DNA of 64,000 nucleotides from Haematococcus lacustris (lineage: Eukaryota; Chlorophyta; Chlorophyceae; Chlamydomonadales; Haematococcaceae): positions 6,649,153-6,713,152 of the forward strand of contig JASKMD010000008.1 in the NCBI GenBank assembly GCA_030144725.1. Reading direction: 5' to 3'. Below the pieces are notes generated by a model, which had not been told where the DNA came from, did no database searches, and saw only the letters and a list, made by a program, of their open reading frames with translations. Shown here in pieces: positions 36,777 through 46,806 of this stretch. Positions within the stretch are counted from its first letter, which is position 1; every line of letters begins with the position of its first letter. Made by a program: the position numbers and the translations under genes.

Positions 36777-37441
36777 GCGAGCCAAGGGAGGCAGTTGGGC
36801 ATTGTGGACTAGCGAGGAGGAAGCAATTGGGCTCAAAGGGTAAGCGGAAGTCTCCCGTGTGCTAAAGCATTAGTTCACTGTAGTGGGATAGTGCAATAGG
36901 TAGGCAATCCCACGCACACAAATAAGCACTTGTTCTGAGCTTGTGCTACGGCGTGCTCACGCAGACAAACCCGGTCCCGCGCTCCAGCACACACGCGCAC
37001 CACTACTGGGCGTGCCAGCTCGAATGACAAAGGGTGAGTTATAACAAGGTCCAAGACCTAGGTAGGGTACAACCCCTCACCCTCACCCTAACCCTAACCC
37101 TGTTCTCCGGCCCCGTCACGGCCCTCGGACCGGCACGAGGAGGCTTCCAAGTCACACTTGATTGAGATGGCTCCTACGTTTCTTGACATTCTGCGCTTAT
37201 CGCTAGGGTTGGCCAGATCCGTATGTGGCGACTAAAACGACGGTATAAACGTACGTATGTACTGTATTCGTAGTTCCGTAGGGCCAACCGTAGGGGCAGG
37301 GTCGTCATTTTGCGAAAGTGACGTATGCACAACCACAGAAACTCCCGTTAGGGGTAAGCATGTTCAGAATCACAACCAATAGCAGTGTCGTGACACATCT
37401 ATATGCCAGCCACCCATGCATGACGTGAGCAATGTGCTCCT
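36777..37441. other. Intergenic with a short telomere-like tract
   Basis: No gene. 37074-37103 carries CCCTCACCCTAACCCTAACC, degenerate (CCCTAA)n-like DNA, possibly a small interstitial telomeric tract. 35685-35713 has a weaker CCCTACCCCTGA version, inside copy 1's right flank region. Confidence 0.4.
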
Positions 37442-37598
37442 GGTCACCCCTGCCATTGGCTGCACCCCTCATAAAATCTTTCTGGTTTTTACGAGTGTTA
37501 CAGCGATGCTCGTGCAGGGCGATGCAGCTCATTAAAGCGAAGCTAGCGGGCTACTCGGGCTGATGTGCACCTGTGCCGGGGTGGGCGGGGGTGTTGAG
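37442..37598 (+). mobile_element. Same TIR family, truncated copy 3 (left end only)
   Basis: Begins GGTCACCCCTGCCATTGG and matches the left ~150 bp of copies 1 and 2 up to about 37598. No right end was found before the Ty3 element at 37800. Confidence 0.75.
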
Positions 37599-37799
37599 TC
37601 AGGGCCTCCCAACCCCCTTGAAAAGGGGGTGTGTCCGTTTCACGCGGTTTATTTCTCGTACAGTTTGCGGAATGATGAACGAAGCACATCAGTATGTAGA
37701 GGGCTCGCTTGGCTACACGCTACGGCTGTCCTGAGCGTCCATGACTGTGTATATGATGCACTGCTTAGGCGTGAACCCGGCCTATATTTTGTGGGCAGA

Positions 37800-38099
37800 T
37801 GTAACGTGCGGGGACGCAACGTCAGATGACCTTTTGACACAAGCTCGAAGGCCGGTCCAGTCGAGGCGGTGACTTCCGACTAGGGTGTTGGGTTACAGCG
37901 GTGTGTTGCGAGAATGGCGAGAGCTTAGAACGGGGCTCCCTGGGATCGAACCAGTTGTACTCACGAACGCAATGTCGCTAGTCTTTAACCTGTCAAATCT
38001 CACTCTACACGTGTAACCCGCGTCCCGCGACGGCTCGCATTCACGAGACAGCCCAGACGACGCGAAGCGGCAATCTCTTCCAGAGGTGCGCACTTTACA
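37800..38099 (-). repeat. 3' LTR of the chromovirus (300 bp)
   Basis: Begins TGTAACGTGCGGGG and ends GCGCACTTTACA as read on plus. It has 8 extra bases near 37818 relative to the other LTR, creating a short duplication around GACGCAACGTCAGATGACC. Confidence 0.95.
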
Positions 38100-38350
38100 T
38101 TCCTCCCCCTCCAAAGGGGCTTCCGTTCCGCCACGGGTAAAACCACGTGACTCGCATTGCCTACAGCATGCTAATTTGGCTACTGGGCAACCCAAAGGGC
38201 GCACCAGGTCACAGCTCAGGGACCGGTCAAAGACCATCGCGCCGACTAGACACAGGGAAACCATAACCACACAGGTAGCAGCTGACCAGAGGTACAAGCA
38301 TGCTGAGAATGCCATAGTCCAGCAGCATACCAGCATGCATGGCCTAGGAC

Positions 38351-41300
38351 TTACTTCAGGTTGTGAGCTGCATTGTACTCAGCCAGGATCTTGTCACAGC
38401 CAACCAAGTTGGAGCGTGGCTCCCAGGTGTTGTGGTCGGCATCATAGCCTTCCCACTGCACCAGGTACTCCTTGGCCTTTCCTGCATGCACATGTCTGTG
38501 GGCCAGCAGACGCTCAACATAGTACACAGGCTCCTCATCAAGCCACTCAACAGGCGGAGGCATGAAGCCCACGTCAGTGCCAGTGTAGGGTTTGATGAGT
38601 GACACATGGAACACAGAGTGAAGACGTGACATGGAGGCAGGCAGCTGCAGGTTCACTGCAACCTGACCAACCAAGTCAAGCACCTTGAAGGGCCTCACGA
38701 AACGTGGCAACAGCTTACGTGCTTTGCCTGGCTTCAACCTCATGTTCTTAGTGCTGAGCAGGACCATATGACCCACCTTGTAATGCACCTCTCGACGGTC
38801 CTGGTTGGCATAGGCAGCTTGACGTTGCTGAGCAGCCTGCATGCATAGCTTGGCCTCAGCCACAGCCTCCTGCCACCAAGTAGCATAGGACAGGCCTTCA
38901 GGGCACCGCCCCTTGTCAGGTAGAGAGTGGAGCATAGGGGTAATGGGGGACTGTCCGGTGTTAACCAGGAACGGTGTAGACTTGATGGACTCTTGCCATG
39001 AGTTGTTCACAGCAAACTCAGCAAGTGACAGATAGTCAGGCCAATCAGCTTGGGTGGGAGAGATGTAATGACGTAGCATCTCTTCCAACACACGGTTGTA
39101 CCTCTCAGTCTGGCCATCAGACTGAGGGTGATAGGAGGAAGACAGGGATCCCCTCATGCCCAGCAACTTCTGCACATGGTGCCAGAAAGTGTTGTGGAAA
39201 TGGGGACCACGGTCAGAGACCATGTCTTTTGGCAGGCCATGCAGTTTGAAGACATTGTCAACAAACAGACGGGCAAAGCCCTTGGCATTCATGCTCTCCT
39301 TGCAGGGCACAAAGTGCACCATCTTACTGAGCCTGTCAACAAAGACACAGATGGCATCAAACCCATGTGAAGCAGATGGCAGCTTGGTGACCAGGTCCAT
39401 TGACACTGACTCCCAACGGTAATCTGGAATGGACAGTGGGTTGAGTAAGCCACCAGGGTTCAGGGTAGAGGACTTGTCACGCTGGTAGGCATCACAGGTA
39501 GTGACATAGTGCCTGACATCAGCACGCATGGTGTCCTAGTAGAACACACGTGACAGCCTCTCAAGGGTTTTGGTTATACCCACATGACCAGCATAGGCAG
39601 CATCATGCATCTCATGCAGAATGTACTCACGCAGTTCAGGGTCATTGGGAACCATCACTGTGCCCTTGCCAGTGCGCCGCCACAGGCCATGGTCGTCCAT
39701 GTACATGCCAGACAGGTCAGCTTCAGCAGTAAACGCAGGGTCAAGCCGGTAACCATGGACCAGGTGATCAGCCAGTTCCAATGGGTGGGCAGGAGCTGCA
39801 GGATAGTGCACTGAGGTGTCAGCAGCAGATGGGGCCTCAAGCTCAGGGAGCCTACTATGGTGAGCAGCAACAGGGTTATCAGACACTGTGGGCCGGGGGG
39901 CCAAAGCATCAACGGCAGTGGGGGCATTTGAGGGAGTACCCACAGGTGGAACCTGGGGCAGAGCCTGCGCCACACGCACTTCCCCCCTCTCCAAAGACTG
40001 TTTAGCTTGCCGCCGGGTGGTAACAACACACACCATGGCACAGTCCTGGGGTCCAGCAGGTATCCGGGACAGTGGGTCAGCAGGATTAGCATCACCTTGC
40101 AGGTACTGCAGGTCAAATGTAAACCGTGACAGGAACTCCATCCACCTAGCCTGACGTCTAGACAGCACCTTCTGGGTGGGCAGAGCAGTCAAAGGCTTGT
40201 GATCGGTGAAGAGTGTGAATGGTACACCCTCAAGGTAACACCTCCACTCCTTGCATGCAGTGATGAGGGCAAGAAGTTCTTGCTCACCAGTGGTGTAGTT
40301 ACGCTCAGCAGAAGACAGCTTCTTGCTGAGGTATGCAAGGGGGTAGCCATCTTGCATCAGGACTGCTCCTACTCCTTGGAGTGAGGCATCACAGTAGACC
40401 TGGAAGGGCTGGGTGTGATCAGGTAGACGTAGCATGGGGACATGGGCAACAGCAGCTTTGAGGGAAGCAAAGGCTTTCAGCTCATCATCAGGCCAGTTCT
40501 GCCACAGAAATGAGTCACCAGCTTTGCCACACAGATCTGTGAGAGGTGCAGCTAGGACACTGAAATTGTGCACAAATTTGCGCACAAAATTAGCAGCACC
40601 TAGGAATGAGTGGAGCTGTTGCAGGGATTGAGGCACAGGCCAGGAAGAAATGCTCTTGATTTTCTCAGGGTCCACAGCAATTGCACCAGCAAAGATGACA
40701 TGGCCAAGGAATTTCAGCGTGGTACGCATGAATTCACATTTGGACTGCTTGGTAAAGAGCTTGTTGAGCCTCAGGAGATCAAAGACCTTTCTGAGATGCT
40801 TCAAATGCTCGTCCACAGATTTGGACATGACCAAGATGTCATCCAGGTACACCAGGGCACACTGGTTCAGGACTGGGGCAAATGCATCATTCATGACACG
40901 CTGGAATGTAGCAGGTGCATTGCAGAGCCCAAAAGACAGTACCTTGAACTGGTAGTGGCCGTCAGGGGTCCTGAAGGCCGTCTTAGGCACATCTTCAGGG
41001 GTGATCCTGATCTGGTTGTAACCTGCTTGAAGGTCTAGGGAAGAGAACACAGTGCAGCCTGACAACTTGTCAAACAAGTCATCAATCCTGGGCAGTGGGT
41101 ACTGATCCCTGATGGTGATCTTGTTGAGCTGACGGTAATCAAGGCACATGCGTAACTCACCAGACTTCTTCTTGACAAACAGGATAGGAGCAGCAAAAGG
41201 ACTGGAGCTTGGTTCTATCATGCCCTTGGCAAGTAGGTCCTGCACCTGCTTCTTCAGCTCACCATGCTCTTCCTGACTCATGCGGTATTGAGGTAACACA

Positions 41301-42112
41301 GAGGGCCGTGCATCAGGCACCAGGGGGATGGCATGGCCCACAGGACGCTCAGGTGGCAGAGATGTGATGGGTGCAAACACATCAGCATACTCATCCAGCA
41401 AAGCATTGAGTGCCTGGGACACACCTGGAGGTAGGTCAGGTTCAGCTGGAGCTGGATCAGGGGTACTGGAGTTGTCCACAGTGATCAGGGCCAGGACACC
41501 TGTGCCTCCTTTTCGTAACCACCTGGCAGCAACTTTTGCAGAAGCCAGAGGGGGTTTTGCACGTAGAGCATTGACCAGGAAAGAGGCAGGGTTGCTTACA
41601 GCAGACTGCCCTGACTCAGACTTATCAGCAGGGGGACATGGCAGCACTACAGGCTCACCCTTGTCACATGCCAGGCTGAGAGTCTTGTCCTGGTATGACA
41701 TCACGGACTCATGCTCATTCAACCAGTCATTCCCCAGCAGCACATCAAAGTCTGGCAGGAGAGAAGGCATAACGTTGAGTTTGCAGGGTACAGTAACACC
41801 TGGCAGACTCAAATCAGCCTTGACAAACTGGGAACAGCTCAACACAGTGTTGTTAGCAGCATGCCACTCTTGCATGTGCTTCAACATGTGGACAGGTACA
41901 GCATGTGCAGCAACAAATGATGCACTGACAAAGCTGTGGGTAGCACCAGTGTCACACAGGACACGTGCAGGGTGCTCATTCAGGTGACCAGCAAAGGCAA
42001 AGTGCAGGGATTCCCCATCAGCATGTGCAGCAGTCAGCACATGAGCAGGTTCACACACAATGCATGCCTCAGAGTACTCAGCACAGTTTTGGTTTACTGG
42101 CTGAGCAAACTC
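38351..42112 (-). CDS. pol: pol of the chromovirus: protease-RT-RNase H-integrase-chromodomain, one internal stop
   Basis: Same frame as gag. Conventional ATG at 42058. Protease VLCDTGATHSFVSASF; reverse transcriptase ending in YLDDILV (near 40850); RNase H YCDASLQGVGAVLMQDG (near 40400); integrase with D (SMDLVTKLP), D (MVSDRGPHF) and E (QTERYNRVLEEML); C-terminal chromodomain EYLVQWEGYDADHNTWEP. A TAG at 39536-39538 replaces the Trp normally found after the Tyr in the integrase zinc-domain segment (FYW to FY-stop). The HHCC zinc motif is also altered: TCDAYQRDK has Tyr where the last Cys is expected. The RT half (840 codons) and integrase half (392 codons) are otherwise intact. Probably not autonomous now. 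Confidence 0.93.
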
Positions 42113-43744
42113 CTATTTGCGCTGATACTTCTGGAAGTGCTTCACCATGCCATTAGCCTCCATCCTGGCAGTCTGAGGGCGTCTACCCTGGTACTGCCTG
42201 GAGGGACCACCAGGGTCACCACCACGGTCAGGGCTGCGGTCACGCTTTGCAGCCTTGTAGGGGGCAGAGCCACCCTTCTTCAGGTCTTGCATCAGCTCCC
42301 AGGTGCCATGGCCTCTTCCTTGCTTCATGGCCTCTTCCTTGCTCATGCCAGAGGCCTTCCTCTTGCAGTGCTTGGTCCAGTGGGATGACAAGCCACAGTG
42401 GTAGCAGTAGCCACTGGCAGGGAGGGGACCCTCACTGTCAGCTGAGGGAGCAGCAGAACGCTCAGGAGGTGGACCAGGGAACCTGGCCAGGTTCTGCAGC
42501 CCACGTTGCACTTGGGCCACCTGGTGCACAGCAGCAACCGGACGCCTTGAGGCAGGATGCACACCAGAGCCAGCAGCAGCCACAAGGGCCTTGTGGTTGG
42601 TAATGGCAACCTTAATGGCCTCATCCAGAGTGGGGGCCACAAGGGCACGCAGATCCTTGGCAATAGGACCACGCAGATCTGCTGACAGGCCACGCTGGAA
42701 GACATTCACAAGCATGGAATCTGTCATGCAGTCCTTGCCAGCCAAGGTGAGGGTGTTCCTGAAGTCAGTGATGTAGGCTGACAGGGCAACACCATTAGTC
42801 ATACGCAGGTGAGTTGAGTCAAGGAGCTTAGCACGTGCTGCATCAGCATCAGTGGTCAGGTCCTCTCCTACAAACTCAAGGAACTGCTGTGACAGGTAGG
42901 GCCATGTGGGGTAGCCAGAATGGGTCAGGGCATATGAGTCCCTAACAGACTGGAACCACACATCCCTAGCCCTCCCTGACAGGAAAGAGGGCAGAGCCAG
43001 AGCAGGGTCCAGGCCATGTGCAACACAGTGTGCCTCAAGGTCCTCCAGGAAAGACAGAGCACGGCGACCGGAGGTCGAACTGGCATCAGTCCACCGCTCA
43101 GTCACGGGCAACCCGCGACGTGAGTTGGAATCATGACCAGCAGGGGCAGTGACGATGGCAGGCAGGGGCGCAGCAGTGGGGCGAACCCCAGCATACTTGT
43201 CCCGCACGGCAGCAAGTGTGCGAGGGTTCGAAGTGCCGGGTGAACCCGAGGCAACATCTTTCTGCGCAACAGGCTGGTGCATTGCAGCAGTCAAGTGTTG
43301 GAGTGCGCGCAGAGCAGCAGCCAAAGGCCTGACTAGCTGCGACGCTACTTCGACTGGCCTCTTAGCTGGACTAGGGCTAGCTGGCAGCAAAGCAGCATCA
43401 GCAGCACGCTTAGCACCAGCAGGAGGACTCACCAGTGCACCAGCTTGCTGGTTGTTGGCCTGCGCTGCGACCAGCTGCGCCTGGAGGGTGGCAATTTGCG
43501 CGTTGAGGTCGTCGACTGGAGTCGAAGTGCTGTCGAATTGGTCCAGGCCAAACTCTTCCAGGAGCTCCTCTTCTTCACCCAACTGTTGGGCGGGAAGTGA
43601 AGCGGGCAACTCGCCCGGCTCCGGTGCTGCACCGAGTGCAGGACCCGTCTCCGCTGTAGCTGTAACAGCTGCAGCTGGAGGAAGGACGCCAGAGGCGCCA
43701 TTGGTCTTGTTCGTCGAAGCGACATTCTGGGTAGTTGAAGTCAT
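42113..43744 (-). CDS. gag: gag of the chromovirus
   Basis: 543 codons. The Ala/Pro-rich N-terminus is followed by a retrotransposon capsid region (ALPSFLSGRARDVWF, AYITDFRNTLTLAGKD) and a CCHC zinc knuckle, CYHCGLSSHWTKHC, then a basic tail. It ends at TAG (42113-42115), and pol continues in the same frame, so Gag-Pol could be made by stop-codon readthrough. A diverged relative of this gag is found at 52975-54610. Confidence 0.93.
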   Translation of the reverse strand: MTSTTQNVASTNKTNGASGVLPPAAAVTATAETGPALGAAPEPGELPASLPAQQLGEEEELLEEFGLDQFDSTSTPVDDLNAQIATLQAQLVAAQANNQQAGALVSPPAGAKRAADAALLPASPSPAKRPVEVASQLVRPLAAALRALQHLTAAMHQPVAQKDVASGSPGTSNPRTLAAVRDKYAGVRPTAAPLPAIVTAPAGHDSNSRRGLPVTERWTDASSTSGRRALSFLEDLEAHCVAHGLDPALALPSFLSGRARDVWFQSVRDSYALTHSGYPTWPYLSQQFLEFVGEDLTTDADAARAKLLDSTHLRMTNGVALSAYITDFRNTLTLAGKDCMTDSMLVNVFQRGLSADLRGPIAKDLRALVAPTLDEAIKVAITNHKALVAAAGSGVHPASRRPVAAVHQVAQVQRGLQNLARFPGPPPERSAAPSADSEGPLPASGYCYHCGLSSHWTKHCKRKASGMSKEEAMKQGRGHGTWELMQDLKKGGSAPYKAAKRDRSPDRGGDPGGPSRQYQGRRPQTARMEANGMVKHFQKYQRK

Positions 43745-43788
43745 GTTGACTGGACCGCGAGCTTAAATGCTCGGGGTCGGAAACCAGC

Positions 43789-44080
43789 TGTAACGTGCGG
43801 GGACGCATGACCTTTTGACACAAGCTCGAAGGCCGGTCCAGTCGAGGCGGTGACTTCCGACTAGGGTGTTGGGTTACAGCGGTGTGTTGCGAGAATGGCT
43901 AGAGCTTAGAACGGGGCTCCCTGGGATCGAACCAGTTGTACTCACGAACGCAATGTCGCTAGTCTTTAACCTGCCAAATCTCACTCTACACGTGTAACCC
44001 GCGTCCCGCGACGGCTCACATTCACGAGACAGCCCAGACGACGCGAAGCGGCAATCTCTTGCAGAGGTGCGCACTTTACA
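43789..44080 (-). repeat. 5' LTR of the chromovirus (292 bp)
   Basis: Same ends as the other LTR. For the minus-strand element this is the promoter-bearing 5' LTR. The adjoining PBS candidate (minus strand TGGTTTCCGACCCCGAGC) begins at 43786. Confidence 0.95.
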
Positions 44081-44404
44081 GCAGATATCACCATGCACGC
44101 CTCCTCCACCCTCGACCTTCTTAATGACGCCGTGATGAAGCAAACCCAGGTATGTGTGCAGTCGCGCTTTGTGTTGCGATGGCCGAAATCGCGAGTTTGA
44201 AACCTAAGAAGCTGAAATGCTTCTTTAACGCACCCACACCACTGCTGATGCTGCGTCTAGAACAGCCGCATATTTCTTAACATCTATTAGCTTTCACTCG
44301 TCATTTGTGTCGCTCGCGCTATCAAGCGAGAGACGGAGTGGTTGTATGCTCTAGCGGTTCATTAAGACACTATGTGCACCCTTCACTTCTTGTTACAGTA
44401 GACT
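44081..44404. other. No supported gene
   Basis: Flank of the Ty3 element, starting with its target duplication. Nothing recognised. Confidence 0.4.
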
Positions 44405-44750
44405 CACTCCTACAAATTAATCCCTGCGTCCGTCCCTGCGTGTTTCCAACCTTGTCCGATCGGGCTGAAACTTTCATAGATGGTAGTTTGCAAAAAATGA
44501 AACATATTTTGCAAGAAAAATATTCTGAAAAAATCAACAGCTGTTGCGCTGTGGCCCGCAACCTATCCCTGCACTCATCCCTGCACTCTAGCCACAGGGC
44601 CACAGCGCAGCCGCCTTTGACTTTTTTAAAATACTTTTTCTGAACAATATGTTTTATTTTTTGCAAACTACCATCTATCAAAATGTCAGCCCGATCGGAC
44701 AAGGTCGGTCAACACGCAGGGACGGACGCAGGGATTAATTTGTAGGAGTG
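44405..44750. mobile_element. CACTC-ended foldback element (346 bp)
   Basis: The ends are CACTCCTACAAATTAATCCC at 44405 and its complement ending at 44750, with inverted similarity through most of the element, so a single strand would fold into a long hairpin. The flanks are CT on both sides, a 2-bp duplication. Subterminal CCCTGCG/CGCAGGG motifs lie just inside both ends. No coding capacity. Confidence 0.85.
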
Positions 44751-45255
44751 CTATGTGGCCTGATAGTCAAACTGACCGCGGGACTCTTCATACTTGAGCC
44801 TTTTCTGCTCGTTCCCCTGGTTATGTGCTTTGTTCGTTGTAGCTAGAGCATATGCGTAGGTGCGAAGCCTTCGTTGTGTCGCTACATCGTTTTGGGACAT
44901 CACCACCGAGACATGTGCTTCGGTCCACGGTGCCATGACCTGCTGCACTCCCTAGGCCTCTACACTCCCTAGGCCTCTACACTCCATAGCAAAGGCCCCT
45001 GGCACTAGAGTTTGTTAACGAACAGCAGTTTTTGCTTTAGCATCAATCCATGCCGTAGGTGCATGCCACAACGTGCATACCCCCTGGTTGGGTACAGTAC
45101 ATGAGCAACAAGTATCTAAAGGCAAACATCTAGTAGGACTGCAAGCACCCATTGCAGATGTGGTAGCAGAACACCCTTCCCGAGCAACTGCAACTCTTGC
45201 CTCATGGCCACAACAAAGCCCCATACTAGCACCCCATGGCAGGGCAACATCTGTA
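44751..45255. other. No supported gene
   Basis: Short direct repeat CTCCCTAGGCCTCTACA around 44950-44985; otherwise nothing recognised. Confidence 0.4.
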
Positions 45256-45722
45256 CACTCCTACAATTTAGGCCCTGCGTTTCTCCCTGCGCTTTGGCCG
45301 ACCTTGTCCAAACGGGCTGAAATTCAGCCAGTTGGTAGCTTGTAATGTAAGGAATCCATCCCAAAAAGAATCAGGTCAAAAAAATCAAAGGCTGAGGCTG
45401 GGCGGCCCGTGGCATTCACGCAGGGACGGATGCAGGGATGGAGGGGGGGGCGCAGGGACGAGTGCAGGGATGGAAGGGGGGGTGCAGGGACGAACGCAGG
45501 GATGACTTGGGGTTGCAGGGACGAATGCAGGGATGGAGGGGGGGGTGCAGGGACGAACGCAGGGACGACTTGGGGGCGCAGGGACAAACGCAGGGACGTG
45601 TGCAGGGACGGATGCAGGGATGACGGGCGCAGGGACGAGCGCAGGGACGAGCGCAGGGACGAGTGCAGGGATTATGGGCGCAGGGACGAGTGCAGGGATG
45701 AGCGCAGGGACGGGTGCAGAAG
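45256..45722 (+). mobile_element. CACTC element left end running into a minisatellite
   Basis: 45256 begins CACTCCTACAATTTAGGCCC and follows the left arm of the 44405-44750 family (CCGACCTTGTCC, GGGCTGAAATTCAG). From about 45418 it becomes a tandem array of 10-13-bp units of the form GCAGGGACGAGT to 45722. The core CAGGGACG is the subterminal motif found next to the right end of the intact foldback element. No right terminus is present. Confidence 0.7.
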
Positions 45723-45809
45723 AAGAAGAAGACTACTCCGGTATAGACCGGCGTGCATTAAGGGAGGAGCTTCCGCCTGGGGCGCGGCCTGCTCCCACCT
45801 CCAAATGTT
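45718..45809 (-). mobile_element. Solo 3' tail of the REL-type LINE
   Basis: Read on the minus strand: GGTGGGAGCAGGCCGCGCCC, then GTAGCTCC, then GCACGCC, then AGTAGTC followed by (TTC)n. This is the same 3' end as the LINE copies at 51170-51270 and 62368-62460. Only about 90 bp, so extremely 5'-truncated. Confidence 0.75.
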
Positions 45810-46308
45810 GGACATAGGCTGGACATGTCCCCAACAAGCTGCCCTAGCTGTAGCCACAGACCACAGCTAGCAGCCAAGGCAAACAAAGAGGCATGAGAGG
45901 AGCAAAGACCAGTGCACTCGCAGCTGGACCTATCTCTTCTCCTCGTTGACGAGAGCAGTATTCGCCTTGTCCGTCGGATGTCGCACTGAAAGTTGAAGTC
46001 CAGGCTCCAAAAGTCCAAACTTCAGCTGTCAGCCAACGTCCCGCGTTGAGGTAGCTCTGCTCCCTCCTTGACGACGCCAGCAACTCCACAACAGCTTGAT
46101 GACCCGCAACGGTCGTGTGCGGCACCCGGACCTCATTTGTATTCCGCTGGACAAAGCGGTGCCCGTTCAAGCCTGGGAAGGCTGTCCCGTTGCATCCCAA
46201 TTTATATACCGCTGGGTGCGGTGGTGAGGTAGCTTAGCCAATCCGTGCGACCGAAGTCAACGCGGATTGTTACCAGGGCCACCGCGTGGAGGTGCCTCAC
46301 CGCCAGCC
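45810..46308. other. No supported gene
   Basis: A minus-strand frame (45844-46200) is open but has no recognisable motif. Nothing firm. Confidence 0.3.
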
Positions 46309-46747
46309 CCGGGACGGGTGCAGGGACGGGCGCAGGGATGAGTGCAGGGATGATGGGCGCAGGGACGAGTGCAGGGACGAGTGCAGGGACGAATGCAGGG
46401 ATGATGGGCGCAGGGACGATTGTAGGGATGAGCGCAGGGACGAGTGCAGGGATTATGGCGCAGGGACGATTGCAGGGATTATGGCGCAGGGACGAGTGCA
46501 GGGACGAATGCAGGGACGAATGCAGGGACGAGCGCAGGGACGAGTGCAGGGATGACGGGCGCAGGGACGGGTGCAGGGATGAATGCAGGGACGGATGCAG
46601 GGATTATGGGCGCAGGGACGAGTGCAGGGATGAGCGCAGGGACGAGCGCAGGGACGGATTCAGGGATGGATGCGGGGACGCAGGGACTGATGCAGGGATG
46701 AGTGCAGGGACGAGTGCAGGGACGAGTGCAGGGATGACGGGCGCAAC
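46309..46747. repeat. Minisatellite, (GCAGGGACGAGT)-like units
   Basis: About 440 bp of the same 10-13-bp unit as at 45418-45722. Open frames here (for example RDECRDERRDE) are artefacts of the repeat. No flanking TIR was found on the right. Confidence 0.9.
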
Positions 46748-46806
46748 CTGATTACAATCAGCACATCCTCATCATTATGTTGTGACCTGTACGACAGGGA
46801 CAGTGG

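Larger units (their letters stand above)
37800..44080 (-). mobile_element. Complete Ty3/gypsy chromovirus LTR retrotransposon
   Basis: Two LTRs (37800-38099 and 43789-44080), perfect 5-bp target duplication GCAGA (37795-37799 and 44081-44085), gag then pol on the minus strand, and a chromodomain at the integrase C-terminus. The LTRs differ by about four substitutions and one 8-bp indel, so the insertion is young. A candidate primer-binding site starts TGG at 43786, two bases inside the 5' LTR. A polypurine tract (minus strand TGGAGGGGGAGGAA) abuts the 3' LTR at 38100-38113. Confidence 0.96.

Noticed and set aside
39536..39538. TAG reassigned to Trp in this organism
   Set aside because: The callose synthase ends at TAA and other genes use TAG as an ordinary stop. 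A point mutation TGG to TAG in one element is simpler.
46245..46751. Arg-Asp-Glu-Cys repeat protein
   Set aside because: A translation of the CAGGGACG minisatellite, with equivalent frames in parallel.
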